Shown: piece by piece, positions 44,141 through 52,892 of the stretch
How positions within the stretch are numbered: position 1 is the first letter of the stretch
How the letters are laid out: every line of letters begins with the position of its first letter
Assembly (NCBI RefSeq): GCF_003610895.1
Contig: NZ_MCAS01000019.1
Span: forward strand, 56,787-120,786
Origin: Paraburkholderia fungorum
GTDB lineage: Bacteria; Pseudomonadota; Gammaproteobacteria; Burkholderiales; Burkholderiaceae
Reading direction: 5' to 3'
DNA: 64,000 nt
Program-made: the position numbers and the translations under genes
The notes under the pieces: generated by a model
Told to the model about the DNA's origin: nothing
Seen by the model: the letters and a program-made list of their open reading frames with translations, nothing else
The model's database searches: none

Positions 44141-45343
44141 TCAGGCAATTTGCAACAGCAGGCCCTTCAGGTATTCGCCTTCAGGAAAAGCGGTGAGCAA
44201 GGGGTGGTCGACCCCGGCGCCGAGGCGTTTGAGAATCCGCGCATCGACGCGCGCATCGGCCGCCGCGCCCGAGACGATCTTCTGGAACAGTTCCGAGTCG
44301 ATCGCGCCGGAGCAGGAGTAGGTGAACAGCAGGCCGCCCGGACGCAGCAGCTTCAGGCCGGTCAGGTTGATGTCCTTATAGGCGCGCGCGGCGCGGTCCA
44401 CGTGTTCACGCGAGGGCGCGAATTTTGGTGGATCAAGCACGACCAGGTCGAAGCGCTCGCCTTCGTCGTAAAGGCGGCGCAAGGTTTTGAACGCGTCGGC
44501 GTCAAGCCAGGTGGCGCGTTCGGCATCGAAACCGTTGGCGGCCACATTCTGTTGCGCGATCGCCAGTGCGTCGCCCGACGAATCGATCGACACCACGCGC
44601 TTCGCTCCACCTTTGAGCGCCGCCAGCGAAAAGCCGCCGGTGTAGCAGAAGCAGTTCAACACGTCGCGGTCTTGCGCCAGTTGCTGCACCAGCAGGCGGT
44701 TGTCGCGCTGGTCGACGTAGAAGCCGGTTTTGTGGCCGTTGCGCACGTCGACGTGATAACGCACGCCGTTTTCGCTCGCGATCAGCGCTTCTGACGGCGC
44801 CTCACCCGCCAGCACGCCGGTGATCTGTTCGAGCCCTTCCTTCTGGCGGATCGACACGTCCGAGCGCTCGTAGACGTTCGGGCAGCCGGTCGCGTCGGTC
44901 AGCGCGGCGACGATCGCCTCCTTCCATGCTTCGACGCCCGTCGCCATGAACTGGCACACCAGCTGGCTGCGCTGGCCTTCGTCCTCGGCGACGTAGTGAT
45001 CGACGATCAGGCCCGGCAAGCCGTCCGCTTCGCCGAAAATCAGCCGTACGGCGCCGGTGTTGTGCACCATCGTTTGACGATGCGCGAGCGCGCGCTGCAC
45101 GCGGCGCTTGAAGAATGCGTGATCGATCGGCTCGGCTTCGTCGAAACTCCACACACGCGCGCGAATCTGCGAATGCGGGCTATAGGCCGCGCGCGCGAGG
45201 AACCGGCCGTCGTGCGCGCGCACCAGCACGGTCGCGCCCGGAGCGGGATTGCCGTCGACGCGATCGATCACGTTGGCATAGACCCACGGATGGCGGCGCA
45301 GCAGCGATTTTTCTTTCGACGGTTTGAGCGTAACGGTATTCAT
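44141..45343 (-). CDS. rlmI: 23S rRNA m5C1962 methyltransferase RlmI-like
   Basis: A 400-residue class I SAM methyltransferase. The N-terminal PUA-like domain (about 1-75, with SLLRRHPWVYANVID) binds RNA, followed by the EEHEE domain. The catalytic domain has LNCFCYTGGFSLAAL (SAM), VSIDSS, VVLDPPKFAPSREHV and the cysteine-bearing TYSCSGAIDSELF. Length and order match RlmI. It stands alone with 270 bases upstream of the GTPase gene and 98 bases to xerC. Confidence 0.92.
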   Translation of the reverse strand: MNTVTLKPSKEKSLLRRHPWVYANVIDRVDGNPAPGATVLVRAHDGRFLARAAYSPHSQIRARVWSFDEAEPIDHAFFKRRVQRALAHRQTMVHNTGAVRLIFGEADGLPGLIVDHYVAEDEGQRSQLVCQFMATGVEAWKEAIVAALTDATGCPNVYERSDVSIRQKEGLEQITGVLAGEAPSEALIASENGVRYHVDVRNGHKTGFYVDQRDNRLLVQQLAQDRDVLNCFCYTGGFSLAALKGGAKRVVSIDSSGDALAIAQQNVAANGFDAERATWLDADAFKTLRRLYDEGERFDLVVLDPPKFAPSREHVDRAARAYKDINLTGLKLLRPGGLLFTYSCSGAIDSELFQKIVSGAAADARVDARILKRLGAGVDHPLLTAFPEGEYLKGLLLQIA

Positions 45344-45441
45344 CAGGATTCAGCAGGACCAGTTGGCCGCGTAGACAGAGAGGCACACGGCAGGTGAGGC
45401 AAAGAGGGAGACCGCAAGCCGCCAAAAAGCAAGGAGCGGAA

Positions 45442-46365
45442 TCAGTCGCGTTTTTTGGCGCGCGGATGCGCCTGATCGTAGACGTGCGCGAGATGCTGGA
45501 AATCGAGCGCGGTGTAGACCTGCGTGGCGGTGATGCTGGCGTGCCCGAGCAGTTCTTGCACGGCCCGCAGGTCGCCGCTCGACTGCAGCACGTGGGTGGC
45601 GAACGAATGCCGCAGCACGTGCGGATGCACGTTGGCCGGAATGCCGGCGACCAGCGCCGCGCGCTTCACGCGATCACGCACGACATTCGGCGACAGCCGG
45701 TTGCCGCGCGCCGAGAGAAACAGCGGGTGCGGATCGTGTTTAACCATCTGCTCGCGCACCGCGAGCCACACGTTCAAGGCCTCGAGCGCCTTGCTGCCGA
45801 CCGGCACGATGCGGCGCCGGTTGCCCTTGCCAAGCACTTCGACTTCCGCGGAATCGAGCTTGAGCCAGCCCGCCGAGCGGTAACCGCCGGCATCGGCAAA
45901 ACGGGCGTCGAGGCCGACCAGTTCGGACAGACGCAGGCCCGACGAGTAGAACAGTTCGAGCATCGCGTGGTCGCGCAAGCCTTCGGGCGTCGCGGCCGGC
46001 GGGCTTTCCATCAGGCGCGTGGCGTCGTCGACGGAGAGCGCTTTGGGGAGCGCCTTGGCCTGCTTTGGTGCCCGCACGGTCGCGACCGGGTTGGCGGGCA
46101 GATCGACGCGGCCCGCCAACCAGCGGTAAAACGCGCGCCAGCACGAGAGCCGATGACTGATCGACCGCGCCGTCAGGCCGCCCGCATGCGCCCGCGAAAC
46201 CGCGCCGCGAATATCGACCGCGGTGAGGCTTTCGAGCGGCCGGCCTTTGGCCAGCAGCTTGAGCTCCTCGAGTTCGTGGGTGTAGCCGCGCAGCGTATGC
46301 GCCGACAGCCGCCGCTCATGTTCGAGATTCGACAGATAGGCGGCGATCGGGTCGGCGTCGGTCAC
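45442..46365 (-). CDS. xerC: tyrosine recombinase XerC
   Basis: Resolves chromosome dimers at dif with XerD. The 307-residue protein has an N-terminal SAM-like DNA-binding domain (about 1-90). The catalytic domain holds Arg in SSGLRLSELVGLD, Lys in LGKGNRRRIVPV, HxxR in HVLRHSFATHVL, His in LGHASITATQ and the nucleophile Tyr in QVYTALDFQHLAHVYD. It starts with GTG at 46365. The dapF-DUF484-xerC order is the conserved proteobacterial arrangement, so this is housekeeping, not a phage integrase. Confidence 0.96.
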   Translation of the reverse strand: MTDADPIAAYLSNLEHERRLSAHTLRGYTHELEELKLLAKGRPLESLTAVDIRGAVSRAHAGGLTARSISHRLSCWRAFYRWLAGRVDLPANPVATVRAPKQAKALPKALSVDDATRLMESPPAATPEGLRDHAMLELFYSSGLRLSELVGLDARFADAGGYRSAGWLKLDSAEVEVLGKGNRRRIVPVGSKALEALNVWLAVREQMVKHDPHPLFLSARGNRLSPNVVRDRVKRAALVAGIPANVHPHVLRHSFATHVLQSSGDLRAVQELLGHASITATQVYTALDFQHLAHVYDQAHPRAKKRD

Positions 46366-46390
46366 GATGGCCCTTTGCGGCTTTGGCGGC

Positions 46391-47116
46391 TCAGCGCGGC
46401 AGCAGGCGGCTTAACGCCGCGCTCGCCAACGCGCCGATCTGCGTCAGGAAATCGGTGGCCATGCCGTCGTGGAAGCGGCGTGCGTCGGCCGAACCCATGA
46501 CCAGCAGGCCGAAGGTGGGCGCTTCTTCCTTGCCTTCGGAGTCGCGCAGCGCAAGCAATGCAATCGACTCGGTCAGGTGCGCCGACTCGCCTGACCCCGT
46601 GCCGCCTGCGGACGCGTCCTCGCTTACCGCCGAGACCGCCGGCGTCAGCCATTGCGCGGCTTCGAAGCCGGTGTTCGCGCCACAGTACGGCGTGGTGAGG
46701 CTATTTGCGAAGATGCGCACTTCCTCGCCGACATGGCGCGCGAACTCGGCCTGCGCATACGGTTCGGAGACGTCCCAGACGCGTAGCGCGGTTTGCGGCA
46801 CGTCGAAAATTTCCCGCAAGCCCGTGGCGATCGTGCGCGGCAGTGCGTACGGATCACGCTCGGCCATCACGCGGATCGTCCAGCGATTGAACTTCGAGGC
46901 AATGCTGTCGTTCTCGTGACCGTAGCGCAGCAGCTCGGCCAGACGCCGTTCCAGATGCTTGTTCTTGTCGCGCAGCATTTCCATCTGCCGTTCCTGCAGC
47001 GACACCGCGGCTTTGCCGTGCGGGTTCGCGAGCCGGATCGTCGCGAGCATTTCCGCGTGGTCGGCGAAGAATTCGGGGTTGGCGAGCAGATATTCGGCGA
47101 CTTCGCGATCGTTCAT
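46391..47116 (-). CDS. DUF484 family protein
   Basis: A 241-residue GAF-like domain protein of unknown function found between dapF and xerC in many proteobacteria. Features are MNDREVAEYLLANPEFFADH at the N-terminus, a coiled-coil (about 40-75, LQERQMEMLRDKNKHLERRL), and a GAF-type fold to the end. A Ser/Gly-rich insert lies at about residues 165-180. The start at 47116 is chosen from the family N-terminus; an ATG at 47161 in frame is possible. The stop is 25 bases before xerC. Confidence 0.86.
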   Translation of the reverse strand: MNDREVAEYLLANPEFFADHAEMLATIRLANPHGKAAVSLQERQMEMLRDKNKHLERRLAELLRYGHENDSIASKFNRWTIRVMAERDPYALPRTIATGLREIFDVPQTALRVWDVSEPYAQAEFARHVGEEVRIFANSLTTPYCGANTGFEAAQWLTPAVSAVSEDASAGGTGSGESAHLTESIALLALRDSEGKEEAPTFGLLVMGSADARRFHDGMATDFLTQIGALASAALSRLLPR

Positions 47117-47315
47117 GGTTTCGGCTAAAGGACTACGGGACGACGCCTTCGGGCGGCGCATCGGTCATGAGTTCGGTCGCCGGTGAAAGAGCCGCCTGGT
47201 CCGGCTCTTCATCGGCCTGTTCTGCGGCCCGTTCGAGGCCGCGTGTCGGGTACTGCCTCGACCGATCGCTCGGCCGTTGAATCGATTAATGCGTTGGGCG
47301 CTGCACTGGCGCGGC

Positions 47316-48179
47316 TCAGTCGGCCAGCTCGATCTCGCCTTCGAAAACGGTTGCCGCGGGGCCGGCCATGAGAAGCGGCGCGCCGTGTTGCGTGCTGTCC
47401 CACGTGATGGTCAGCTTGCCGCCGTGCGTGTGCACCAGCACGGGCGCATCCAGCAGCCCGCGGCGAATGCCGGCAGCGACTGCCGCGCATGCGCCGGTGC
47501 CGCACGCCAGCGTTTCGCCGGCACCGCGTTCGTAGACCCGCAGCTTGACCTCGCTACGGCCGACGATCTGCATGAAACCCGCGTTCACCCGTTGCGGAAA
47601 GCGTGCATGCCGCTCGATCACCGGGCCTTCGACGAGCACCGGAAAATCTTCGACGTCGTCGACCACTTGCACGGCATGCGGATTGCCCATGGACACCACC
47701 GAAATCCAGCGCGTTGCGCCGTTGACCTCGAGCGGCCAGAGCGTATCAGCGCCCTCGCGGCGGCCCTCGATGCCCTTGGTGGCGAACGGTACGCGCTCCG
47801 GTTCGAACACGGGCGCGCCCATGTCGACCAGCACTTCGCCGTTTTCCTGCATGGTCAGCAGGATGGTGCCGTTCTGCACTTGCACGCGCACGCTGCGCTT
47901 GTCGGTCAGGCCGCGGTCGCGCACGAACTTGACGAAGCAGCGCGCGCCGTTGCCGCAGTGCTCGACCTCGCCGCCGTCGCAATTGAAGATGCGATATCTG
48001 AAATCGACGCCTTCCATGGTGGGCTTTTCGACCAGCAGCAACTGGTCGGCGCCGACGCCAAAATGCCGGTCCGCGAGCGCGCGCGCCTGCACCGGCGTCA
48101 GGTTGACCGGTTGGGTGTAGCCGTCGAGCACGACGAAGTCGTTACCCGCGCCGTGCATTTTGGTGAATTTCAGTTTCAT
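47316..48179 (-). CDS. dapF: diaminopimelate epimerase
   Basis: Converts LL-DAP to meso-DAP for lysine and peptidoglycan. The 287-residue protein has KFTKMHGAGNDFVVLDGY at the start, the first catalytic Cys in EVEHCGNGARCFVKF, and the second in GETLACGTGACAAVAAG. These are the paired Cys acid/base residues of the family. ATG at 48179 is used; a GTG one codon earlier is unlikely. It is first of dapF, DUF484 and xerC, though a 199-base gap follows. Confidence 0.96.
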   Translation of the reverse strand: MKLKFTKMHGAGNDFVVLDGYTQPVNLTPVQARALADRHFGVGADQLLLVEKPTMEGVDFRYRIFNCDGGEVEHCGNGARCFVKFVRDRGLTDKRSVRVQVQNGTILLTMQENGEVLVDMGAPVFEPERVPFATKGIEGRREGADTLWPLEVNGATRWISVVSMGNPHAVQVVDDVEDFPVLVEGPVIERHARFPQRVNAGFMQIVGRSEVKLRVYERGAGETLACGTGACAAVAAGIRRGLLDAPVLVHTHGGKLTITWDSTQHGAPLLMAGPAATVFEGEIELAD

Positions 48180-48304
48180 CACGCTATTGTAAGTGACACG
48201 CCTGCAGATGCGCCGAACGCCGTTTTATTTGCCACTCATTTGCCGCTCATGTGCCACTTTGTTGGCCGCTGATTTCCGCGTTCAGGCGCTTTTTTGAAGA
48301 ATCG

Positions 48305-49189
48305 TCAGTAGACGCCCGGCTCACCCGGCGGCCGCGTCTTGAAGCGCTTGTGAACCCAGTAGTACTGCTCGGGGATCAGCGGAATCTGCTCTTCGAGGAA
48401 GGCGTTCATACGGCGCGCGTCGGCTTCGTCGTTGCCGCTCGGGTAGTTGTCCCACGGCTTGAATACCTTCAGGCGGTAGCCCTGGTAGTTCGGCAGCACT
48501 TCGCCGATGAACGGCACCACCTGCGCATGGCCGACCCCGGCGAGCCGCCCGACGGCCGTCAACGTGCAAGCCGGGACGCCGAAGAACGGCACGAACGTCG
48601 AGTTGCGCATGCCGTAGTCCATGTCGGCGCCCAGCATGACGGGTTTGCGGTCGCGCAACCAGCGCAGCACGATGCGCGCGCTGTCGGCCCGGCTCGCCAT
48701 GTCCGCGCCGAAGCGGCCGCGAGCGGCTTTGGCCACGTCGTCCAGCACCTTGTTGGACATTGGCTGATAGAGCGCGCCGCACTGCCGGCGCAGCGCGTGA
48801 TTGATGAACACCGAACCTGCCTCGATACCGACGAAATGCGCGCCAAGCAACAGGGTGGGCGGCATGTCGGGATCCAGCAAGTCGATCTCGCTATCCACCT
48901 GCACGAGTTTCTCCAGCTTTTCCGCGGACCCGAACCACTGGACGCTGCGTTCCACATAACTGCGAATCGCGTGGCGGAAGTGTTTCTGCGCGATCTCTTC
49001 GCGATGCTCCGCGCTCCACTCCGGGAAACACAAGCTCAGATTGATGTGGACGATGCGCTTGCGGTTGCTGGGGACCTGATAGAGCAGCCAGCCCAGCCCG
49101 TCGCCCAGTCGTGCGACGAAGCCATACGGCAATAACGCCAGAAATTTAAGCAGTCCAATGGCCAGGTGGGCGCCAAGACGACTCAGCAT
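48305..49189 (-). CDS. lpxL: lipid A acyltransferase (LpxL/HtrB family)
   Basis: Inner-membrane acyltransferase adding a secondary acyl chain to lipid A. The 294-residue protein has a hydrophobic N-terminal segment (about 8-25), the catalytic HX4E in LLGAHFVGIEAG near residue 122, PMSNKVLDD, and the KPVMLGADMDYGM and YWVHKRFKTRPPG blocks. The start at 49189 has GGAGGGACGGC upstream and fits family length; the frame runs to 49270. LpxL versus LpxM/LpxP cannot be decided from this alone. Confidence 0.88.
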   Translation of the reverse strand: MLSRLGAHLAIGLLKFLALLPYGFVARLGDGLGWLLYQVPSNRKRIVHINLSLCFPEWSAEHREEIAQKHFRHAIRSYVERSVQWFGSAEKLEKLVQVDSEIDLLDPDMPPTLLLGAHFVGIEAGSVFINHALRRQCGALYQPMSNKVLDDVAKAARGRFGADMASRADSARIVLRWLRDRKPVMLGADMDYGMRNSTFVPFFGVPACTLTAVGRLAGVGHAQVVPFIGEVLPNYQGYRLKVFKPWDNYPSGNDEADARRMNAFLEEQIPLIPEQYYWVHKRFKTRPPGEPGVY

Positions 49190-49265
49190 GCCGTCCCTCC
49201 GTGTAGGGCGTCGAGCGACGCTTTGCTCAAGAAACCTGAAGACGGGTTGAAATACAGCACGGGTG

Positions 49266-49300
49266 ATCACTCTGTGACAATCAAAGGAAGTCGCTATAAT
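49266..49300 (+). promoter_or_regulatory. metK promoter
   Basis: Perfect -10 TATAAT at 49295-49300. The best -35 is GTGACA at 49274-49279, 15 bases upstream, which is short. Start of transcription is predicted near 49307, giving a leader of about 160 bases. Confidence 0.5.
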
Positions 49301-49303
49301 AAG

Positions 49304-49466
49304 GGCTTCGCCGAGTTAATAGACAACTTGCGGGGCGAAGCTGGCAGGTGCGATCCATGGGATATGCGCCGGCCGGTAAGGTAATCCGCTAAAGCGTCGC
49401 CGCTTCAAGGCTCCCGAAGCTGGCTACGTGAAACTCAACCGTAACCACACAACAGGAGTCTGCAAC
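49304..49466 (+). ncRNA. candidate structured 5' leader (cis-regulatory RNA) of metK
   Basis: The metK leader can fold in successive hairpins. H1: GCTTCGCC-GAGTT (49305-49317) pairs with AACTT-GGCGAAGC (49325-49341), with a four-base bulge. H2: GGTGCG-ATCC (49347-49356) pairs with GGAT-TGCGCC (49360-49370), triloop ATG. H3: AAGCG-TCGC-CGCTT (49392-49405). H4: GCTTC (49402-49406) with GAAGC (49416-49420), which excludes H3. The ten-mer CGAAGCTGGC occurs at both 49336 and 49415, so the H1 5' strand has two possible partners. The gene product makes SAM, so feedback is plausible but untested. Confidence 0.4.
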
Positions 49467-50654
49467 GTGGCAAACGACTATCTCTTCACTTCCGAATCCG
49501 TTTCCGAAGGCCATCCCGACAAAGTCGCGGACCAAATCTCGGACGCCATTCTCGACGCCATCCTGGCGCAGGACAAATACTCGCGTGTTGCCGCTGAAAC
49601 GCTGTGCAACACGGGTCTCGTCGTGCTGGCCGGTGAAATCACCACCACCGCGAACGTCGATTACATCCAGGTCGCGCGCAACACGATCAAGCGCATCGGC
49701 TACGACAACACCGATTACGGTATCGACTACCGCGGCTGTGCCGTGCTGGTGGCGTACGACAAGCAATCGCCGGACATCGCTCAAGGCGTGGACCGCGCGC
49801 ACGACAACAACCTCGATCAAGGCGCCGGCGACCAGGGCCTGATGTTCGGTTACGCATGCGAAGAAACGCCGGAATTGATGCCGCTGCCGATCCATCTGTC
49901 GCACCGTCTGGTGGAGCGTCAGGCGAATCTGCGCCGCGACGGCCGTCTGCCGTGGCTGCGTCCGGATGCGAAGTCGCAGGTCACCGTGCGCTATGTCGAC
50001 GGCAAGCCGCATGCGATCGACACCGTGGTGCTGTCCACGCAGCACTCGCCGGACATCGATCTGGCCACGCTGCGCGAAGCCGTGATCGAAGAAGTCATCA
50101 AGCCGACGCTGCCGGCTGATCTGATCAAGGGCGACATCAAGTTTCTGGTGAACCCGACTGGCCGGTTCGTGATCGGCGGCCCGCAAGGCGATTGCGGCCT
50201 GACGGGGCGCAAGATCATCGTCGATACGTACGGCGGTGCTGCGCCGCATGGCGGCGGCGCGTTCTCGGGCAAGGATCCGTCGAAGGTCGACCGTTCAGCG
50301 GCGTATGCCGGCCGTTATGTCGCGAAGAACATCGTGGCTGCCGGCCTCGCGTCGCGCTGCCTGATTCAGGTGTCGTACGCGATCGGCGTCGCTCAGCCGA
50401 CCTCGGTGATGGTCAACACGTTCGGCACGGGCCGCGTGTCGGATGCAACGATCACGCGTCTGGTGCAGGAACATTTCGACCTGCGTCCGAAGGGCATCAT
50501 CCAGATGCTCGACCTGCTGCGCCCGATCTACGAGAAGAGCGCAGCCTACGGCCACTTCGGCCGCGAAGAGCCGGAATTCACGTGGGAAGCCACGGACAAG
50601 GCGCTGTCGCTCGCCGAAGCCGCCGGCACCGAACCGGTCGCCGCGCTCGCCTGA
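49467..50654 (+). CDS. metK: S-adenosylmethionine synthetase
   Basis: Makes SAM from methionine and ATP. The 395-residue protein starts MANDYLFTSESVSEGHPDKV and carries the ATP motif GAGDQGLMFGYA, the P-loop-like GGGAFSGKDPSKVDRSAAY and DKALSLAE near the end. The GTG at 49467 is preceded by AACAGGAGTCTGCAAC. It is divergent from lpxL, with a strong promoter and structured leader upstream and a terminator downstream, so it is a single-gene unit. Confidence 0.97.
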   Translation: MANDYLFTSESVSEGHPDKVADQISDAILDAILAQDKYSRVAAETLCNTGLVVLAGEITTTANVDYIQVARNTIKRIGYDNTDYGIDYRGCAVLVAYDKQSPDIAQGVDRAHDNNLDQGAGDQGLMFGYACEETPELMPLPIHLSHRLVERQANLRRDGRLPWLRPDAKSQVTVRYVDGKPHAIDTVVLSTQHSPDIDLATLREAVIEEVIKPTLPADLIKGDIKFLVNPTGRFVIGGPQGDCGLTGRKIIVDTYGGAAPHGGGAFSGKDPSKVDRSAAYAGRYVAKNIVAAGLASRCLIQVSYAIGVAQPTSVMVNTFGTGRVSDATITRLVQEHFDLRPKGIIQMLDLLRPIYEKSAAYGHFGREEPEFTWEATDKALSLAEAAGTEPVAALA

Positions 50655-50680
50655 TAAGCAGGCGAGCCGTCCGCTTCAGC

Positions 50681-50719
50681 AAAAAACCCCGCCGGCGCGA
50701 GCCGTGCGGGGTTTTTTTA
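50681..50719 (+). terminator. terminator of metK
   Basis: AAAAAACCCCGC / GCGGGGTTTTTTT hairpin starting 27 bases after the metK stop, with additional inner GGC/GCC pairing. Confidence 0.92.
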
Positions 50720-50776
50720 TTGCCTTCGAAGTTGCCGCGCTTAAGGGCCTGCGCAGCGGCTCACTGAGCGATCCAC

Positions 50777-51145
50777 TCAGCGGCTCGAAAACGCGAATGC
50801 AAACCAGCCGGTGCTGCCGTTCGTCGACATACGGCGCGGCCGGCGGCTTGTGCTTTGCGGCGCAGCGACGGGCGCACGGCGCGTAGTGGTGAGGCGCAGC
50901 GGCGTCGGTTTGCGCAGCAGCGTGCGCAGCGAAAAGCGGCGCGAACCGCCTTGCAGGCGCAACGCCGAGAAGAACGTGTGGAACCACGTGCGAATGCCGT
51001 CGACAGCTTTGGCTTCGCGCCATTGTTCGCCCAATGCGCGCGTGCGGGTGGCATGGTGACGCAGCGCTCGCACGACGTGACGGCGCGCCGGACGCGCCGC
51101 TTTCAGTGCGGCGCGGGTAAGACGGGTGCTCAGAAGAGTATGCAT
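50777..51145 (-). CDS. hypothetical Arg-rich protein
   Basis: A possible 122-residue basic protein (MHTLLSTRLTRAALKAARPA to WFAFAFSSR) on the minus strand. It is rich in Arg, Ala and Thr, with an aromatic cluster GIRTWFHTFFSALRLQGG in the middle. No family is recognised. The upstream ribosome site is weak, and overlapping open frames on both strands make it uncertain. The frame continues upstream to 51265. It is the best candidate in a stretch that otherwise holds no gene. Confidence 0.35.
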   Translation of the reverse strand: MHTLLSTRLTRAALKAARPARRHVVRALRHHATRTRALGEQWREAKAVDGIRTWFHTFFSALRLQGGSRRFSLRTLLRKPTPLRLTTTRRAPVAAPQSTSRRPRRMSTNGSTGWFAFAFSSR

Positions 51146-51640
51146 GGCTTCACAAGTAGGCAACGCGTCGCGCGAAGGAGTGTGCGCCAGAATGAGCACC
51201 AAATGTGCCAATGGCGGTGTCGCGATGGACGGCGCGAAAGCCTGGAATTCGAGGGAAAAGGGCACGAATGACGGCGGAGCCGGTCACGGCGGCGCTTGCG
51301 CGCCGCAAAAGTGCGGGAGTAGCGATCAACATAGGTGCAGGCTACACGGGATTCATGACGTCAGAAAGTCGGTTTTTACCCTGCGAATCCGGGTTTTTAC
51401 GGGGTAAGAGCGATGTGCATGTTGACGGGGTCGCGCCCTTTGGGGGCGATTTTCGTGCGTGCTTGCCCCGACGATGTGCCATGCCAGGCGCCATTTCGCG
51501 TGAAAGTAGTGCGCAAATGGTACGTAAAGAGCGCGTAAGGCGTGCGCGCGGCGCTGGTTTTTCGAAAGGCGAAACAGCGCACAGTTCGATCGCGCCCGTT
51601 TTACAATCGAGCATCAGTCAGTCGAAAGTAACGGAACACC
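51146..51640. other. noncoding region upstream of the PhyH gene
   Basis: About 495 bases with no convincing gene. A hairpin-like TCGCGCCC/GGGGGCGA followed by TTTT lies at 51431-51453 and could be a terminator on the plus strand. The stretch TTTTTACCC ... GGGTTTTTAC (51371-51400) forms a loose inverted pair. The PhyH promoter must lie in the last 150 bases. Confidence 0.35.
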
Positions 51641-52402
51641 ATGTCACTTCATTCGAAGAAAGAGCAGATTCAAACGTTGCGGGAGCAAGGATTTGTGGTT
51701 GTGCCTGGATTGGTGTCGCCGGAGCGTTGCGGCGAACTGAAGCAGGTCGCGGAGCGGCAGTTGCAGGAAGCGGCGGCGCCGATCGAGTTCGAGGCGGATC
51801 TTCGCTACCCGGGCGCGCCGGAATCGAAGTATGCGCCGGGCGGCCACACGGTTCGCAGGCTGCTGGACGCGTACGGGCGCCATCCGCAATTTGCGCAATG
51901 GGCAACCGCGCCGGAAATTCGCGGCTGGATGGAGTTGTACTTCGGCGAGGAGCCGCGCTTATCGCGGGCGCATCACAATTGCATGATGACCAAGCACCCG
52001 GCTTACGGCAGCTTGACCGGCTGGCATCGTGACGTGAGGTACTGGTCGTTCGAGCGCGACGATCTGGTCTCGGTATGGCTCGCGGTCGGCTCGGAGACGG
52101 TGGATAACGGTGCATTGTGGCTGGTGCCGAAGTCGCACAATGTCGCGTTTACGTCCGAGCGGTTCGACGAAGCCAAGTTTTTCCGCTCCGATCTCGACGA
52201 AAATCAGGCGCTGATTCGCACCGCGGTTTCGCCGGAGCTCAAGGCTGGCGACGTGGTGTTCTTCCATTGCAACACGCTGCATTCGGCCGGCAAGAATCTC
52301 AGCGACCAGGTGAAATTTTCTTTGGTGTTTACCTATCATGGGGCGAGCAATGTGCCCCTGCCGGGATCCCGCTCGGCGGCCAAGCCTGAAATTGCCTTTT
52401 AG
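51641..52402 (+). CDS. phytanoyl-CoA dioxygenase (PhyH) family protein
   Basis: A 253-residue Fe(II)/2-oxoglutarate-dependent oxygenase. The iron ligands are His and Asp in LTGWHRDVRYW (near residue 130) and a distal His in VVFFHCNTLHSAGKN (near residue 210). The 2-oxoglutarate carboxylate is presumably bound by a following basic residue. The N-terminus KEQIQTLREQGFVVVPGLVS is typical of the family. The substrate is unknown; no biosynthetic cluster adjoins. ACGGAACACC precedes the ATG. Confidence 0.86.
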   Translation: MSLHSKKEQIQTLREQGFVVVPGLVSPERCGELKQVAERQLQEAAAPIEFEADLRYPGAPESKYAPGGHTVRRLLDAYGRHPQFAQWATAPEIRGWMELYFGEEPRLSRAHHNCMMTKHPAYGSLTGWHRDVRYWSFERDDLVSVWLAVGSETVDNGALWLVPKSHNVAFTSERFDEAKFFRSDLDENQALIRTAVSPELKAGDVVFFHCNTLHSAGKNLSDQVKFSLVFTYHGASNVPLPGSRSAAKPEIAF

Positions 52403-52462
52403 TTTTTCGCCTTGCGCGGAGCGGATGTTCAGTCGTCCTGCGCCGCGCAGGCAAGCAGCGTT

Positions 52463-52669
52463 CTAGCGCTTGCGACCCGAAACAGCCACGCCGGTCAGTC
52501 CGGCGATGGTGGCGATAACGCCGCCCACGATCAACATGATCGCCTTATTGGTCGGAGATCCGGTGAACACGCGAGAGACCTCGCTGCTGACCGAGTTGAA
52601 CGCCTGCCCGCCGAAATACAACAACACGATACCGCCGACTATCAGCGCGATTGAAATCGCCTTCACCAT
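52463..52669 (-). CDS. DUF3185 small membrane protein
   Basis: A 68-residue protein with two hydrophobic segments (about residues 4-22 and 43-63), the layout of the DUF3185 family common in beta-proteobacteria. Segment one is ISIALIVGGIVLLYFGGQA; segment two is IMLIVGGVIATIAGLTG. Function unknown. ATG at 52669 has AGGGGCGGATTC upstream; the open frame extends to 52795 without support. It is convergent with the PhyH gene. Confidence 0.78.
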   Translation of the reverse strand: MVKAISIALIVGGIVLLYFGGQAFNSVSSEVSRVFTGSPTNKAIMLIVGGVIATIAGLTGVAVSGRKR

Positions 52670-52892
52670 GAATCCGCCCCTTTCGATAAGCTTTGATCGG
52701 CCAAAGTGTAGGGGAGCCGCAAGCGGCCGTCCATCCCGCATAGTGGGCGTGTGCAGGCTGCACGGCGATTGGCTACCATAGCGCTCTGGTCTCATTCCTG
52801 GCTGGACATAAAACCTGCACGCCTCCCGCAGTACGTGATGATTCCCTCACGCCCGTGATCGCCGGGCGACTTCAACATCAAGGACACTAGCA

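Noticed and set aside
45442..46365. Tyrosine recombinase as a sign of prophage or island
   Set aside because: Sequence and dapF-DUF484-xerC context identify housekeeping XerC; no att sites or phage genes nearby.
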